From positions 35,832,001 to 35,896,000 of the forward strand of contig CM063106.1 of NCBI GenBank assembly GCA_031841125.1: a stretch of DNA of 64,000 nucleotides. Direction: 5' to 3'. Made by a program: the position numbers and the translations under genes. How positions within the stretch are numbered: position 1 is the stretch's first letter; every line of letters starts with the position of its first letter. This DNA comes from Acanthococcus lagerstroemiae (Eukaryota > Arthropoda > Insecta > Hemiptera > Eriococcidae). This document shows positions 43,572 through 55,810 of the stretch, piece after piece. The notes below the pieces were generated by a model. The model saw nothing but the letters and a program-made list of their open reading frames with translations. It was not told the DNA's origin and searched no databases.

Positions 43572-46500
43572 CCGGGTGTTCCACGAAAGTTACCCCCCCC
43601 CCATTTTTTCCCGAACCGATCGGTGGATCTTTGCCGGACAACTAGCCATCGTCCTGCGGTAAAGTCTAGTTTCTCCAGGGCTTGAAAAATTTCCTCCCCC
43701 ATTTATGGGGGGCTGTAACGTGCCACCAACTTCGGAATCTTAAATGGAAAGGTATGCCTTTATGCACATCGCTGGAAAGAGCATATCCTGCAAAACACGA
43801 ATCCTTGAAATTTTTTTCAAAATTCATCAATTTTTGGGGGGGAGAGAAGCGGGGGTAAAGGGCCTAAGATGACCAAAAACCATCAAAAATCAAAGTGTCA
43901 CAACCTAGCGAACAAACGATTGAAAGAGGGGTTTTCGAGGTCACGGATTCCGAATACACGATTTAACCCGGTTTAGGGCTTTAAAATCCAAATTTTAAAC
44001 CTAAAATTGGTTCCATATTACCGCAAATTTTTGCCTTTCTGAATGCAGATTATTAAAGTGGCTTCACGCACATCGTTGAATAGGGAACTTCCTCCAGAGT
44101 ATGAATCCATGAAAAAAAATTTCAAAATTCATCAAATTTGGGATTAAGGGGCCTAAAGATAACCAAAATCCGTCCAAAATGAGATCATGACCTAGCAAAC
44201 GGACTACCGAAAAGGGGGTTTCCGAGGTCGCTGATTCCGATTGTCACACGGAATAATCTCCGCTGATTTTGAAGGAATTTCACCGGAATTTTGTTGGGAA
44301 AAAATTCCAAAAATTTCCAAAGAATTTTTTTGGAAACGTCGGGGAAAATATTGGATGATTTTGATGGAATTTCATTGGAAATTGTTGGAAAAAATTCCGA
44401 TAACGTCCGACGAATCTCATCAAAAGTCTTTAGAAAAAATTTCCAATAATTTTCAAGAAATTTCATCAAAATTCTTCAAGAAAATTTTTCGATAATTTTT
44501 GAAGTATTTCTGAGAAATACTTGGGGAAAATCTCTGATAATTTTTAAAGAATTTCATTGGAACTCGGGAAGAATCTCCGATAAATTTAAAGGAATTTTAT
44601 CGGAAATCGTTGAAAAAAATTCCAATAATTTCCAAAGAATTTCTTCGGAAACTTTGGAAAAAATCTCCAATAAATTTTAAGAAATTTTATGGGAACTCGG
44701 GGAAAATCTCCGATAAATTTTAAGGAATTTTGTCGGAAATTGTTAGAAACTAATTCCGATAATTTCCAAAGAATCTCATCGGAAATCTTTAGGAAAAATT
44801 TCCAATGATTTTCAAAAAAATTTCATTAAACTCTTCGAGAATATTTTCCAATAATTTTTGAATTATTATACCATTGGAGTATTTTCCCCCGAATATTTCC
44901 TATGACAAGCTTCAAAAATTATCGGAAAAACTTCCTCGAAGAATTTTGATGAAACTTTTTGGAAATTATAGGATATTTTGTCTAAAGGTTTCCGATGAGA
45001 TTCTTCGGACATTATCGGAATTTTTCCCAACAATTTCCGTTGAAATTCCTTAAGAATTATCGGAGATTTTTCTAAAAATTTCCGATGAAATTCTTTAAAA
45101 TTTATCGGAGATTTTTCCCCAGTTCCGAAAAAATTCCTTAAAAATTATCGGAGATTTTTCTTGAGTATGTGTCTTAGAAATACTTCAAAAATCATCGAAA
45201 AATTTTCTTGAAGAATTTTGATGAAACTTTTTTGTAAATCATTGGAAATTGTTCTAAAGATTTCCGATGAGATTTTATGGACATTATCGGATTTTTTCCC
45301 AAAGATTTCCAATGAAAGTCCTTAATAATCATATCCGAGATTTTTCCCGTTTCCAAAAAAATTCTTTACAATTTATCGGAGACTTTCCCGAGTTTCGATA
45401 AAATTATTTAGAAATGATCGGAGATTTTCCCCGAGTTCCGATGAAGTTCCTGTAAAATTTATCGGAGATTTTCCCCGACGTTTCCGAAGAAATTCTTTAG
45501 AAATTATTGAAATTTTTTTCCAACAATACCGATGAAATTCCTTAAAAATCATCCGAGATTTTCCCCGAAGTTTCCGAAGAAATTCTCCGGAGATTATCGA
45601 ACATTTTTCCTGACGAGTTTCGATAAAATTCTTCAAAAACCAGCGAAGTTTTCCCTCCGAATCGTTGCATTTTCTGTTGTCCGTCACGGCGCCACAGAGC
45701 ACTGTAATGTTGCGTTTAAATCTGAATAAGACGGCCATCGTGTGCCCGCTTATTCATATTACCACGCTACATGCCGGGTTTTCCTATGTTGCAACGAAAA
45801 CTGAATAACCTTGTGTGTCTTGTAAGTCCCAAAATGTCAAAAATTTGAACTTGACACCACCTTTCTCATTCAAATTTCGGATTTCGGAGCCCTAGGATGC
45901 GCTGGATGTAGGAAATCACGTGATGAACCTAAACGTTTTTTCGCACAGATTCGTTTTCGGGGGAAGTTCACTTTCCAATGACGTGCATAAAGCCATTTGG
46001 ATAATCTGCAACGAAAAATTCAAAAATTTGTAAATGTCAGCACTTTTAGGTATCTAATTTTGGATAAGTTTTGGCCAGGGTTAGACCCTGTTTCCCAAAA
46101 CTGATGAATTTGCCATTTTTTTTTCTCGAATTCGTATTTTGGAGGAACTGCCCTATCCAACGGTGTGCATGAAGCCACTTTGATAACTTGCGTTCAGAAA
46201 CTCAAAAATTTGTAAAATCGAATCACTTTTGAGTCTAAAATTGAATTTTAGGGCCCTAAAACGGGTTGAATCGGGAGGAAAGTGTGATATTCGGAATCAG
46301 TGATCTCGAAAACCCCCTTTCGATAGTCTGTTTGCTAGGTCATGATACTTCAATTTTGGACGGATTTTAGTCATTTCTAGGCCCCTTACCCCCAAATTTG
46401 ATGAATTTTGAAATTTTTTCATGGAATCATACTTTGGAGGAAGTTCATCCCTATTCAACGATGTGCGTGAAGCCACTTTAATAATCTGCATTCAGAAAGT

Positions 46501-46942
46501 CAAAAATTTGTGAATAGGAACCAATTTTAGGTTGAAAATTTGGATTTTAAAGCCCTAAACCGGGTTAAATCGTGTATTCGGATTCCGTTACCTTGAAAAC
46601 CCCTCTTTCAATCGTTTGTTTGCTAGGTTATGACATTTTGATTTCTGATGGATTTTGGTCATCTTTAGGCCCCTTGCTCCCCAAATTGATGAATTTTGAA
46701 ATTTTTTTCACGGATTCGTATTTTGCAGGATATGCTCTTTCCAGCGATGTGCATAAAGGCATGCTTTTCCATTTAAGATTCCGAAGTTGGTGGCACATTC
46801 CAGCCCCATAAATGGGGGAGGAAAATTTTCAAGCCCTAGAGAAACTATAGACCTTACCGCAGGAAGATGGTAATTTGTTCGGCAAAGATCCGCCAATCGG
46901 TTCGGAAAAAAATGAGGGGGGTAACTTTCGTGGAACACCCTG
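43572..46942. mobile_element. Giant foldback element built of tandem repeats (3.37 kb)
   Basis: The ends CCGGGTGTTCCACGAAAG (43572) and its complement ending CACCCTG (46942) are flanked by TA on both sides. The outer arms (43572-44245 and 46275-46942) are reverse complements over about 670 bp. Each arm is made of units of about 290 bp; two units are seen on the left and four, partly shortened, on the right (marked by the CGATGTGC-T-AAGCC block near 45975, 46165, 46460, 46745). The centre is a second tandem array of about 60-bp units (GGAAAATCTCCGATAA-TTT-AAGGAATTT), which flips orientation near 44880, so left and right halves also pair. No transposase is seen. The architecture resembles Drosophila FB elements. 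Confidence 0.88.
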
Positions 46943-46944
46943 TA

Positions 46945-47347
46945 TATGTTACCTGCAAATGTCCTGCCAAGGTAATCTTTGAATACCTGTGCATCCCTCG
47001 ACCGAATCGTTTTTTTTCTTTTCCTCAAGCTCTTCTTCCACCCTCGTTTTTTTAAATCTCGTTGTCCGGCTAGGCAGTGACCCGATACCTGAGAATCCGT
47101 CGAATTTCATTCACTCTTGCACCCTCGCTCTCGCCATTCTCCCATACATTACTCCGCTCGCGAAATATTGTAAATATACTTCTGAACACACCGACTGGAA
47201 CTTCTTCTTTTTTTTATGGTGATAAGGCGCTCGTGTTGTAGCTCCGAACGCGCTACAATGCTAAGTATCCGCCAGTGGCATGCGGTGAGTTTTTCTAGGA
47301 GGTAAGCGATAAGCGTAGAGGTGAAGTAAAAATCAAAATAAAAGCAT
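46945..47347. other. Unassigned sequence
   Basis: A T-rich stretch (46990-47060) and no recognised exon or element end. Confidence 0.4.
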
Positions 47348-47580
47348 GATGGTGCATTTACACTGACAAACGAACATTGCTATCAGCAAAATTTCGAAAA
47401 TGATTAGCATGTAACATTACCAGTTGTTTGTTAGCCCGTAATATCCGATTGAAATCGGATAAGTTCTAACATTGCTGTCAGCATATTTCGACTACGGTAA
47501 CTCCAGTGTGAACGAAAATAACTAACATCCAGCAAAGTTGGCTACAGCAATGCTGTCAGCCTCAGTGTAAATGCACCATC
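47348..47580. mobile_element. MITE with GATGGTGCATTTACACTG termini
   Basis: GATGGTGCATTTACACTGA at the left is complemented at the right end (47561-47580). The interior has repeated AACATTGCTGTCAGC-like segments on both strands. It is 233 bp and non-coding. No firm duplication is seen. Confidence 0.75.
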
Positions 47581-47685
47581 AATGGTACTACTAAACAACA
47601 TTGACAAATTGTTCAAGTTGTCATATTCCTGTGTAGGGTCATTCAGAATGCATTATATATTCTTTTCTGAGGCGAATAATGGACA

Positions 47686-47825
47686 CAGGGACGTACCGAA
47701 GAGTTTTTCCTGTGGCGGGGGGGTGGTTGTGACAGTCCCAACTGACTCAACTCAAAATTACCGAGTATCAAAAAAAAACAAAAAACTTTTGACTTGTTGG
47801 ATTTTCCCAACTCCGCCTGACTGAA
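47686..47825. mobile_element. Fragment of the GGGACGTACC hAT-type MITE family
   Basis: CAGGGACGTACCGAAGAG and TCCCAACTGACTCAACTCAAAATTACC follow the left part of the MITE at 9018. The right terminus is missing. Confidence 0.65.
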
Positions 47826-48659
47826 ATAATAGGCGGAACTTGAGTCGTGTATAAGTTTACGTGCAATATGAAAAATAAGCGATATTCCGATCGCTGTCCC
47901 GATACGAACACGTATGAGCTGATTGCCGAACAATGACCGCTTGTATTTCAACTGTGTCTCCTCAACCAGCGACGACAAGACGGCGCCATTTGTTTAACGT
48001 AAATTTATAAAATGTAATAAGCGGCAGTACGATCGCTTCTTTGCCCAATAACTTATTTTCCCGGGATTTCTCAGGGTAAGCGGCGCTTACCTCGCTTACC
48101 TGGAATGCACGCCACTGGTATCCACCTATAGCACCAAATCTCAAAAACTTCGATCTGTCTCTTCTCTGGTTTTCCTATGGTCCACATTTCACGTCTATAC
48201 AAGGCTACACTCCAAACATAAGTTTTCAAGAACAATTTTTTGATTTCCAGATTTCTTTTTTGATTTGAAAATATTACTTTTTCGATAAAATGCTAATTTG
48301 GCTTGTGCTATTCTACTACTAATATCCCTTTTACTCCTTCCATCTTTTCTTATTTTACTCCCTGAATAGCAACATTCGCTTACTTCCTCAATCATTTCCT
48401 GTCCAATATTTATATTTAAGCTATCGTGTTCACATCTATTACATACCATTACTTTATTTTTATTTTTATTTATTTTCATTCCATATTCTATACTTAAAAT
48501 CTCCTCTATTCCATTTAAAATGTTCTTCAAATCAATACTCCTTTCAGCTGATAAGACAGTATCATTTGCAAACCTGAGCATCTTTACTCGCTCTTCACGT
48601 ATAGTGACACCTGTTTCAATTTTTTCTTTTATTTCTTTTATGGCCCACTCTTCTCTTTT

Positions 48660-48830
48660 CATTTGCTCTCACCCGAGCCCTGGAAGCGCCCCTTCGAGCA
48701 TTACCTCAGGAACATCGGAGAGCCTTTTAGGACTGCCTTAGCCCTCTCCTCTTCTTGCTGGAAATCGGCCTAGGTCGACTGCGCTATCTTCCTGTCGAAT
48801 GCCCGTATCACTAGCCCCGTGGTTTATGAC
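48660..48830 (-). mobile_element. tRNA-derived SINE, copy 2 (minus strand, split by a MITE)
   Basis: The reverse complement reads CGACCTAGGCCG, GAGAGGGCTAAGGCAG, AATGCTCGAA(A/G)GGGCG-TTCCAGG and GAGAGCAAAT(T/G)A, matching the body of the SINE at 60149. The tRNA-like head is degraded and is interrupted by the MITE at 48831, its remainder lying near 49370. Confidence 0.8.
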
Positions 48831-49361
48831 CAGGGAGCGGACTTATAAAATAGCGAAAATGTACGAAAATATGCGGTAATAATATGGGGCTCATTTTAAA
48901 GAGCGCAAAGAGCTGATGATGTGATGGTAATTATAGCCGTGATACAACGAATCCAAATGGAGTGGTGCCTTGCGAATTAAATTTAGCGAAATTAGTAGCG
49001 GAGAACTGCGCTTGAAGAGGTAGATAAAGAAAACGTGAGTTTTTCATTTTTTTTTTTCAATGCAAAAGTAAAAAATCCAAAAAAGTGATTTTTTTGAATT
49101 TTTAAGAAGGAAATAGCAGAAATTACGGAAATATGAGCTAAAAATGAGAAAAATAAGGAAATATGCTCTGAAATAGTTGAATATGCGCTAAAAACGGCCA
49201 AAATATGCAAAAATATGCTTGCATAGGTAAAATATGCAAAATATACGGAAACAAATATGGCTCATTTTGCTCAGAAAGATTTGAAACGTAAAATTATCTT
49301 ATGTATACTGCGTCTTACTCAACACAGACAAATATGTGATTTCATATAAATCCGCTCCCTG
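48831..49361. mobile_element. hAT-type MITE (CAGGGAGCGGA termini)
   Basis: CAGGGAGCGGACTTATA at the left pairs with TATAAATCCGCTCCCTG at the right, and TTTATGAC is duplicated exactly (48823-48830, 49362-49369). The 531-bp interior is rich in AATATGC, like the hAT-type element at 24710, but has no coding region. Confidence 0.9.
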
Positions 49362-49769
49362 TTTATGACTTACGTACAGATTAAATAATACTGCAGATAA
49401 GGAGCACACCGGCCTTACACCTTTTTCTATATTAGCCTCCCCTTTCTCTGACGTTCTGTCCTTTATATAAGTTTAAAATAAATTGACTTCCTTTAAATTT
49501 TATTCCTATATTTTTTAGAATATCAAACATTTTATCCCATTTAACATTGTCAAAAGCTTTTTCAATATCAACGAATGCCATATATGTATCATGCCCCTTT
49601 TTGAGTCTCCTATCTACAATTGAAGAGTTTTTTCCAAAGTGGCCTAAGTCAATTTTTGCTGTTCTGAGAAAATCGATAAAAACAGTTTGTACGGGCCATA
49701 AAGAAGTTGGAAATGATATGAATCGACTGGCAATGATAGTAGTACTCGAGTATGAATAAGATTATCATC

Positions 49770-50275
49770 ATGACCCGGATTTTTAGGCACTAAAAACTTG
49801 AGGAAAAAAACGTACTGAAAGTCTCTAACAAAACCTAAATTGTCAAAAAAAAAAAAGTCCCTCTATAAAAGTGGAATAGTCTAAAAAAAAAGTAAAGTGG
49901 TCGCAAAAAGTTCCTATAAAACTATGGTTTCATGGGTATCAAATTAAAGGTCTTGGAAAACTGACCCTAATTTTCATATTTGTATTCCTCTCAAACTATG
50001 TACAACGTAACAATTTTGAATCAAAATACTTTATTGCAATAATTAGTAAAGTTTTTACGATTTTTTTCCCCTGATAAAATGGCTTTGTAGAAACTTTTCT
50101 TGTCGAAAAATTGAAAATTGAAAATCTTTCTTCTCAAAAAATGTAAAATTGACAAAATAGTCTCGAAAATTGGATTTCTATTCTAAATAGTCCCAAAAAG
50201 TCTCTAAAAAAATCAGTTTTAGGCAAAAATGTAAATTTTAAGAGAAAAGTCCAAGAAAGAATTGGTTTTTTACCC
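49770..50275. other. AT-rich insertion-like block inside the LINE
   Basis: Between the reverse transcriptase and endonuclease parts lies about 500 bp rich in AGTCTC/AAAAGT and A runs, with no LINE-like reading. It may be another insertion, but no ends were identified. Confidence 0.35.
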
Positions 50276-50392
50276 ATATGTAATCCTTTTTTCGGGCACG
50301 GTCACATATACACTTGTATCATTGTTGTAAGTACTATGGTTTGGTATTGATTTTTATCAAGATTAACCTTTCACTCTGTTGTTTATAATATC

Positions 50393-50866
50393 GATGGCCT
50401 GGTTTAAAAAACATGTAAGTCCAAAACAACAAATTTTTCGGGAGAAGCAAAAAACATGATTAAAAATTCACATTCACTGCTGAGAGAGTCTCTGATACAT
50501 ATCAGAAGTTACTTCTGCAATATTTACTTATGATAAATACGTTTTCCATCATTATTTTACGGTCATTAGCTAATTATAAGGAATAAAAGTGACTTACGAG
50601 GTTTTCACTTCAAAGTTACTGAACTTACAAGTTTTTCAACTTGAAATTTCCAGACATACGAGGTTTTTATTTGAATAAGTACTGGACTTACGTGTATTCT
50701 AAATTGAAGAATAAAGAATTAAAGTCTATTGGGTGCGCTAGTGTGCATTGCGACTTCCGAGGTTGTTAAATTTAGATGTCTCGATTTTTTTACATTAGAA
50801 ACCACGAAAAACTCATTTTCTCAAAATCTTGTACTTACATGTTTTTTAAACCAGGCCATCGATATA
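50393..50866. mobile_element. TIR element interrupting the LINE endonuclease
   Basis: TATCGATGGCCTGGTTTAAA (continuing about 35 bp to ATGTAAGT) is the complement of the right end near 50832-50866. TATAA flanks both sides, a possible 5-bp duplication. Removing the block restores LINE endonuclease continuity. It is non-coding, with GACTTACGAGGTTTT-like subrepeats inside (near 50590-50700). Confidence 0.75.
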
Positions 50867-51350
50867 TAACTTAATTAGCTCTTTGTTTATTTATAATAAT
50901 TCCGACGCCTGCTTGCCCTCTTATTGCCTTTGTATTTGTTATTCTAAAGTCTCCTGACCAAAAATCATTCTCCTCTTTCCACCTTACTTCACTTAATCCA
51001 ACTATTCCTAGGTAAGCCTCTTCATTTCTCTCTTAAGATTCTCTAATCTTCGCACTCCATTCAAGCTTCTAGTATTCCAAAAGTTCCTATTTAATTGCGC
51101 CTTTCTTTTTAAAACTTTCCGATGATGATGCTCCCCCAAGGAACTCCCTCTCGGACGTCCGAATGGGTTTCCTGGAAAGAGATCCTGTTGTAGTTTTTCA
51201 TTACTTTCAACAGGGTTTATCTGTCGAAGTTTGCCTCTTCCGAGGTGCTTTTGGTCGCGATTTTAACGATATATAACCTCATAGAGTCTTTTTTTTACGC
51301 TTAAGCCTCCTCACCACGGCAAGGTATCACCCAAAAGGAAGAGAATAGTA

Positions 51351-51727
51351 CTAGTTACAATAATTTCGCTTCCTATAATATGCTGTCGTGGGAATAGCAA
51401 ATATCATCACGTATCGTGATATGCCCACATGTGCCTGTAAAAACTGAGCTTCCTTATCGTTGGACAATTATGATAAATATCGCATACAAACAACCAAAAT
51501 CTTTCATTTGTATTAATTTGTCGTCAGACTGGTTCACGAAGTCGAGAAAAACGAGTACATTTTTTAAAGCAGGTTTTTTCGTACCACTCGCATGCGTGAA
51601 AATCTAGCACAATAATCCGAATTCCCCGTTAAACTAATTTTCAGTCGACTTTTATGCGACGTTTGATTCTTAATTTTTATTATTCGCCGTTAATTCAACT
51701 GTCTTTCTCGCTGTATTAAATTTTCCT
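51351..51727. other. Unassigned sequence between two LINEs
   Basis: ATCACGTATCGTGAT near 51407 is a short palindrome. No gene is seen. Confidence 0.4.
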
Positions 51728-52323
51728 CTATGTATTGTCTGGGAGTACTAATTCCTGTTTAGAAACTGGTATACTCCCAAGGAGCACGTGTACACACAAA
51801 CATGTGTCAGAAATTGGGGATAATGTTGTCTTGATATGAGCAGTCGAAACTGGAAACATCTCAAATTTGAAAATATCCAGCGCAAGATGAGATTTGGTAT
51901 AAAGTTCTATCAAGTCGTGGCGACTAGTAGGTTGCGTCTTCCACTTTTTTCTCTCCTGATGCACAAATCTTTTCATTTCTGAGAAAGACTTACACTTTGT
52001 ATCCTTCACTATCTCCTCTTCATACCTCTTTCTTTGCCTTCCTTTCCAGTTCTTTTCCTTAGCTATTTCCTGTAGCATTAATAACAATATTCCTGGATAT
52101 CTTATAACCTATCATTTTAACTATTCCAAATTTCTCTTTTCCTTTCTATTCGCCTCAATACTTCCTCATTCCTGATCTTTCGGCGTTCTCCGATAACACC
52201 TCATTTCAAAAGTGTCTATTTTTTTTCTTTCTTGTGTTCCTAATTGTCCAGGTCTCACATCCATATAATATTACACTCCAAAGATAGGTTTGAAGAAATC
52301 TCAGTCTTACTTTTAAATCTATA

Positions 52324-53438
52324 GTAGCAGGCCCAAATAAGGCCATGTACCCGAATAAGGCCACCACCCACTGTACCCCATTACAATGATTTCTTTCCAC
52401 TAGAGTGCGACACCTACAGAATCGTATGGTAACACTAACGCTGTGCGTGAGTAATTATGGCGATCTGATCAATACGTGATCTGTGATAAGCTGTTGAAGT
52501 TTGTTCATTCCTGAAAAATATGCGGTTGTAAGATTTCGCGATACAAAAATAAGCTGAAAAAGTTTTCGCTGAAAGGTAAGTAATATATAGGTAATATCAA
52601 ATAAAAGCTCATACAATTCGCTTCCGAATGGTGTAAGTATCTGCAGCAATTTCATTGTGTTCTAATATTTATGAATAAAAGATCAACCTCGCCAGGGCCC
52701 TAATAACGCCACTTTATAAGTAACAACGAAATGTGATTTCTTCAAGATAAATAGCGTTATGAGTCGAATGCAATGGCGTGCCGAAAATTTAAGATGTGCA
52801 CTCGAAGAAGTAGAGATATGGGAATGACAGTGCAAACAGCCGCAAAAAATACAAAATACCGCGCCGGGCCCTACGGAATCATATCCAATCAGGTATAAAG
52901 GAGACACTGCAGTTAAGAAAAGCCGTCTGTATGGATCTTTTTTACGAGCAGCTCATACAAACTCTCCCACGGGCTATTTATTTGGATACCCGCAAGTCAA
53001 AGATGTCGCGTCCGTCCCTTTCGAACGTACAAATATAAAAAAGAAATGAAGAAAACCTGTGACGTATCTGCGGTCACTATTTGTGTTTCACATTAATGCA
53101 AATAAATTAAAAACTTTTTAATGAATAGATCATTAAATTTGTTTTCTTAACTTCATTTCGACAATAAAGTATGCTTTTTCAGTCGTATCGCATCATTATT
53201 TCGTTGGAAAAAAGGGTGGCCTTATTAAGACCACCGTGTGGCCTTATAAAGACCCCTGGTCTTAATGGCCGTTTTTGGTCTTCCTCCAGGGCAGTTTTTC
53301 GAAAAGGGAGGAGTGACTTGACTCACTTTTTCTCACAGGAAGGTTGTACTACACCATTTACACTTCAACTATACCAAGTTTAGTGCAATTCAATCAAGAA
53401 CTCAATTTTTTACAGAATTTCCCCTTATTTGGCCCGGC
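52324..53438 (+). mobile_element. Pogo-like element inside the LINE (psq-type HTH remnant)
   Basis: GCAGGCCCAAATAAGGCC at the left pairs with GGCCTTATTAAGG/CCTTATTTGGCCCGGC at the right, with TA on both outer sides. Near 52759 a frame reads MSRMQWRAENLRCALEEV, and after a frameshift the next frame gives MTVQTAAKNTKYR, the helix-turn-helix of psq/pogo transposases. The catalytic region is gone. GGCCTTAT-AAGACC repeats cluster near 53215-53275. Confidence 0.7.
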
Positions 53439-54016
53439 TACCTTATTTGTCCCAAACATGTCTCGGTTTTGAAAAAGAAGCTCTCTTAGTTTGTTCTATT
53501 CTACTTTTTATTTCTGTTTTACTTCTACCATCTTTATCAGATTGCTTAGGTATTTACATTCCTTTACCTCCTTTATTTTTTCGCCTCCTATTTCCATATT
53601 TATTGGATTTTGTTTCCACCTGCTGACTACCATCACCTTTTTTTTAATTTTTATTCATCTTCATTTTGTATTTTATTTTCAATTTTTCATCCAAATTTTT
53701 CAACATTTTCTTCAATTTATCTTTATTTCTTTCCACTGTTGCAATATGTCATCTGCAAACTGCATCTCCTTGTATTATCACGCCTGATTTTCTTTTATCC
53801 ATATCCTCAATTACTTTTTCTATAAATAGGTTTTAAACAGTGCTGGTGACAAACAACAACCTTGTCTCACTCCTTTTTGAATTTTCCCTTCTCCCACATC
53901 ATCCTCTATTTGTATTTGAGCCTTTTGATCATTAATATAAGTTCCATATGACTCTTTTTTCTTTATACTTAACTCCTACATCCTTGAATATTTGAAACAT
54001 TTTTGACCATTCAACA

Positions 54017-55810
54017 CAGGGTGTCTAACGATCATTTAAGTCATTTATTTTCAATCATGGTCATTTAAAAATTTAAAAATCAGCAAATTATACCTTGAAA
54101 GAGAGAACGAAGAATTTAATATTGGAAAATTCTATTATAAGGACCAGGGTTGCAGTTTTTATGAGAATGTATATTTCTATCTATGACGTATATGCTAGAA
54201 GTTCCAAAAGATCTTCACAAATCACAGAATTTTAAGTCAAATGAACAGTACTTCATTTTGTATGTCACATATTTTGGCATTTACTGCATATTTTGCACCT
54301 ATTCTACTTCTTTTTCAGTATTTTTCCCCAAAATGTGATTTTTCTAATTTTTTATTCAAAAATCCTAAAAATAATTCCCGACTCATAAAAAAAAAAAAAT
54401 GAAAAGACTCAATGATTAATGAATCAGAAGAAAAGCATTTAGAAAAATATATTCTTTTGCATATGAGATACCCTTTCTCTTGCCCGCATCACATTCATCA
54501 ATCATTTATTTATTTATTTAATATTACTGTCCCCTCTGACAACCAAAATTGACCAGATTAGGAGGAGACAAAGTACAGTTTATTGCAATTTTCCCACCAT
54601 TAATCGAAGAATAGGGGGAGGGGGCTGCGAAAGGGATGGGAAATAATCGGGCTGTAGGGCTGAAGGGAGAAGGGTACCCTGAAAATACTGGAAGCAAATT
54701 GAATATATAGGGGAAGAAGAATATGACCATGAAAATGACAACGAAAAGGAGAATTAGAGTGTAGGGAAAGGGAGAGAAGGAGGAAGTCATTGAAACCGAG
54801 CTGGCTCGGAGGTCGATAAATGCTTCTGAATGACGTTACTAAATGCTTTATGATTCATAAAGCAAATATCCCCCTCTGCATTTGCTATAACTACCTCATT
54901 GTAAAGACAGAGTATGCCGCAGAGGTCGGAGTTACATCCCTTTGGGACAGCCAAGAGAGCACTATCTCTGCTATTGAACGTTGGGATTCGGAAATTTATA
55001 GTACCTAAAAGTAGTGTCCCACAAGAATAACATAATAGATAATTTTCGTCTATTACTTGGACTCATCACCTCAAACCCTTGCAATAGTTAAGTACATTTC
55101 AGGTTGTTTGGGTAGTATGTAAACAGAGATCATGATATAAATATTTCAAAGACATTTTGAGGTGATGAGGTCTATGTGTCTGGAAAGTGATAATTGGCTA
55201 TCCACTAGTTGCCTACACGCAAGTTCCTTACTTTCTGAACACTTAGCAATCTACATATAATCTCCTATTGTATAAGGGTGTAGCAAAGGCTCCCTTATGC
55301 GACTAAAAGTAATGCTTCGGCATTTGGATTTATTGAAGGACAGTAGATTCTGACCGCTCCAACAAATAATAGAATTCAGATCCGCCTGAAGCTCAATACA
55401 GTCTGAGAAAGAAGTTATCTTTTTAAATATTTTTATGTCACCTGCATATACAGGCGCGTAGATACGGGGGGGTCACCCTTCAGAAGCAAGAAAAAGAATA
55501 CCGAAAAAGAAGAAAATAAGAGTTTTCAAAACATTGCAACGAGTTGTTTTTTTTTCTTTCTTTTTTTTTTTTTACAAATGTGCTATAGGGTGACGGCACC
55601 AGTTTGCAACAGTTCGAAAATATCCTCGAAAAATAAGAAAATGAATTGTTATAGAGTCAAAGTCGATTTTTAAAGAAATAAATTTTCCCTTCAAAATGAT
55701 ACCCATATTGTATTTGCACTTTAGCGCATTCATAGCATTCATAGCAAATTGGGGGAAAAGGTCATTTAAAGGTCATTTATTTTCAAAATTCGATTTTGTT
55801 AAACACCCTG
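54017..55810. mobile_element. Repeat family 'C' element, CAGGGTGT termini
   Basis: CAGGGTGTCTAAC at the left pairs with GTTAAACACCCTG at the right, flanked by CAACA on both sides (54012-54016, 55811-55815). Removal restores the host LINE reading FADLEKVFDNV-EWSKMF. The left 490 bp match the copy at 4962. A Jockey-like LINE fragment (54508-55455) was inserted into it. No transposase is visible. Confidence 0.8.
54508..55455 (-). mobile_element. Jockey-like LINE 3' half
   Basis: The minus strand reads YAGDIKIFKKITSFSDCIELQADL, WSGQNLLSFNKSKCRSITFSR (the YADD aspartate pair is changed to YAGD) at about 55450-55290. The rest, to the 3' end at 54508, is degraded. It ends in an ATTTATTTATTT run, a TAAA-type tail in LINE orientation. 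It is 5'-truncated. Confidence 0.75.

Larger units (their letters stand above)
48130..51350 (-). mobile_element. Decayed LINE (APE-type) with several insertions
   Basis: The minus strand starts with a 5' leader containing CCTTGCCGTGGTGAGGAGGC (near 51310-51330), then endonuclease pieces (NTRSLNGVRRLENLKREM near 51050, LSEVRWKEENDFW near 50990, GVGIIINK near 50900, INTKP--TTIIQVYM near 50340). Reverse transcriptase follows: GHDTYMAFVDIEKAFDNVKWDKMF near 49590-49510, a GVR-VCSLSAVLFNLYV block near 49400, KMLRFANDTVLSAE (FAND replaces F/YADD) near 48570, GMKINKNKNKVMVCNR, CYSGSKI, RIAQAKLAFYRK and LVLENLC-ECSLVWTIGKPEK near 48150-48230. Insertions are a SINE (48660-48830), a hAT-type MITE (48831-49361) and a TIR element (50393-50866). 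Confidence 0.85.
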
